This document shows, piece after piece, positions 5,165 through 5,632 of a DNA stretch of 5,632 nucleotides. Both the position numbers and the translations under genes were made by a program. The stretch spans positions 1 through 5,632 of the forward strand of contig VGTA01000255.1 of NCBI GenBank assembly GCA_016874875.1, in the 5' to 3' direction. Position 1 is the first letter of the stretch; every line of letters starts with the position of its first letter. A model generated the notes under the pieces. The model was given only the letters and a program-made list of their open reading frames with translations, searched no databases and had not been told where the DNA came from. Origin of the DNA: Deltaproteobacteria bacterium. GTDB lineage: Bacteria > Myxococcota_A > Bradymonadia > UBA7976 > VGTA01.

Positions 5165-5632
5165 CTACATCGACGCGCAGGCGGGCGGCGAGGGGCGGGG
5201 GGGGTTGAGGGTGGTCCACAGGTACGCCCGCCCCCCCTCAAGCGCGCGGCGGGCGGCGCGGTCGGGGCGGTAGAGGTAGCTGATGTCGTCGTGGGCGGCG
5301 TTGAGAGTCATGCCGCCGGGGAGCACATAGACCGCCAAGAGGAGGAGGAGCGCACCCGCCCCCCCCAGGAGCGCGCTCCGTTGGAGATAGCCGAGCGCCG
5401 CGCAGCACGCCCCGAGGGAGAGGTACACCAGGATCGCGGTGAGCGCCTTGAGCCCCCGCAGGGCGGTCCGCCCCCACGGGCGGAAGCCCCGATAATAGGA
5501 CGGGGCGTCGTGGTAGATCCTGTGCACCACGTCGAGGCGGTGCCCCATGTTCAGCACCCATCCGCGTGGCGGGAGGAGCAGGGTCAGCCCGCCCGTCACG
5601 AGGTCGCGGCGCGCCTCGGGGGTGGCGAGGGG
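5165..5632 (-). CDS. Membrane protein, DUF4013-like, N-terminus beyond the window and C-terminus doubtful
   Basis: The minus-strand frame is open from the window edge to a TAG at 5167-5165 and gives 155 residues; the true start lies outside. A partly hydrophobic stretch (about 11-30) precedes a polar segment with HRIYHDAPSYYRGFRPWG. Two clear membrane spans follow, at about 63-83 (ALTAILVYLSLGACC) and 88-105 (LLGGAGALLLLLAVYVLPGG). The order of a glycine-rich hydrophobic segment, a polar loop ending in PW, a GLKAL helix, then paired spans ending in P-G-G recalls DUF4013 membrane proteins of unknown function; this is judged by eye. The last 20 or so residues (NPPRPSPPACASM) lie opposite the plus-strand hydrolase remnant and look like antisense read-through, so the original C-terminus was probably lost near 5200-5275. 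A GTG at 5599 could start a shorter protein, but coding-like sequence continues upstream of it. Confidence 0.6.
   Translation of the reverse strand, partial: PLATPEARRDLVTGGLTLLLPPRGWVLNMGHRLDVVHRIYHDAPSYYRGFRPWGRTALRGLKALTAILVYLSLGACCAALGYLQRSALLGGAGALLLLLAVYVLPGGMTLNAAHDDISYLYRPDRAARRALEGGRAYLWTTLNPPRPSPPACASM

Larger units (their letters stand above)
4548..5273 (+). pseudogene. Remnant of a D-A-H-x-H metal-dependent hydrolase, interrupted by two amber codons
   Basis: One continuous frame carries protein-like sequence with C-ending codons. It includes GCAPHPELSLDAEEE, then DLFGVVDAHSHLFAHLRFGSG with a D-A-H-x-H metal motif at 4692-4706, HGAPFHRLGVARALESCEEAHG, and DGYPSSTHWPSAPYSATY. The frame is stopped by TAG at 4977-4979 and again at 4983-4985, then continues without any shift as YYRWLERAWRGGLRLVVQHAV, followed by YECNEM and LERYIDAQAGGEGRGGLRVV. 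From memory, myxobacterial hydrolases of the amidohydrolase/M19-peptidase-like kind have this same order of blocks, including a His-Gln-x-x-Tyr-Tyr/Trp segment where the ambers fall. That implies two CAG-to-TAG type changes or equivalent. No ATG or GTG with a ribosome site begins the frame (upstream it only shadows the adenylyltransferase gene). The homology fades after about 5215, and the frame ends at TAG 5271-5273. The 5' end, the 3' half and the reading frame are therefore all damaged. The family name is tentative; the interruption is directly visible. Confidence 0.72.

Noticed and set aside
5238..5561. Second minus-strand open frame within the membrane protein region
   Set aside because: It is an Arg/Pro/Gly-rich frame shadow. 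The frame ending at 5165 has clear membrane segments and normal composition.

Overview
This is a very GC-rich bacterial window with pervasive C- and G-ending codons and long C/G homopolymers. The protein repertoire, especially a D-A-H-x-H hydrolase remnant of a type I associate with myxobacteria, suggests a Myxococcota-like (former Deltaproteobacteria) chromosome. That placement is inference from composition and remembered family resemblance, not a search result.

Layout, left to right. (1) 1-87: the last 28 codons of an unidentified plus-strand gene, converging on ruvA. (2) 88-157: a short convergent gap with a 12-bp tandem repeat and a compact hairpin. (3) 158-745, minus: ruvA, the Holliday-junction-binding subunit of the RuvAB branch-migration machine. 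(4) 746-976: a divergent intergenic region with five perfect copies of a 14-bp tandem repeat, and a weak candidate promoter with an imperfect palindrome in its spacer. (5) 977-2224, plus: a metal-dependent amidohydrolase related to imidazolonepropionase (COG1228-like). (6) 2225-2328: a gap with a strong GC hairpin overlapping a candidate promoter (TCGACG-N17-TAGACT). (7) 2329-3975, plus: an M17 leucyl aminopeptidase with every core metal and catalytic residue. (8) 3977-4546, plus: a stand-alone NadR-type NMN adenylyltransferase, starting one base after the aminopeptidase stop and so probably translationally coupled to it. (9) about 4548-5273, plus: remnant of a D-A-H-x-H metal-dependent hydrolase with no credible start, two in-frame amber codons six bases apart inside a conserved stretch, and a lost 3' end. 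(10) 5165-5632, minus: a membrane protein fragment (DUF4013-like by eye) running off the right edge; its tail overlaps the hydrolase remnant.

Functionally, the left part is DNA repair/recombination housekeeping, and the middle is amide/peptide hydrolysis plus NAD salvage or synthesis. The right part looks like a recombination scar where two damaged genes meet tail to tail. I see no CRISPR array, RNA gene, insertion sequence or complete novel system. The most interesting points are the double-amber hydrolase, the G-tracts that put its frame one slip away from the adenylyltransferase, and the 14-bp repeat array directly upstream of ruvA.
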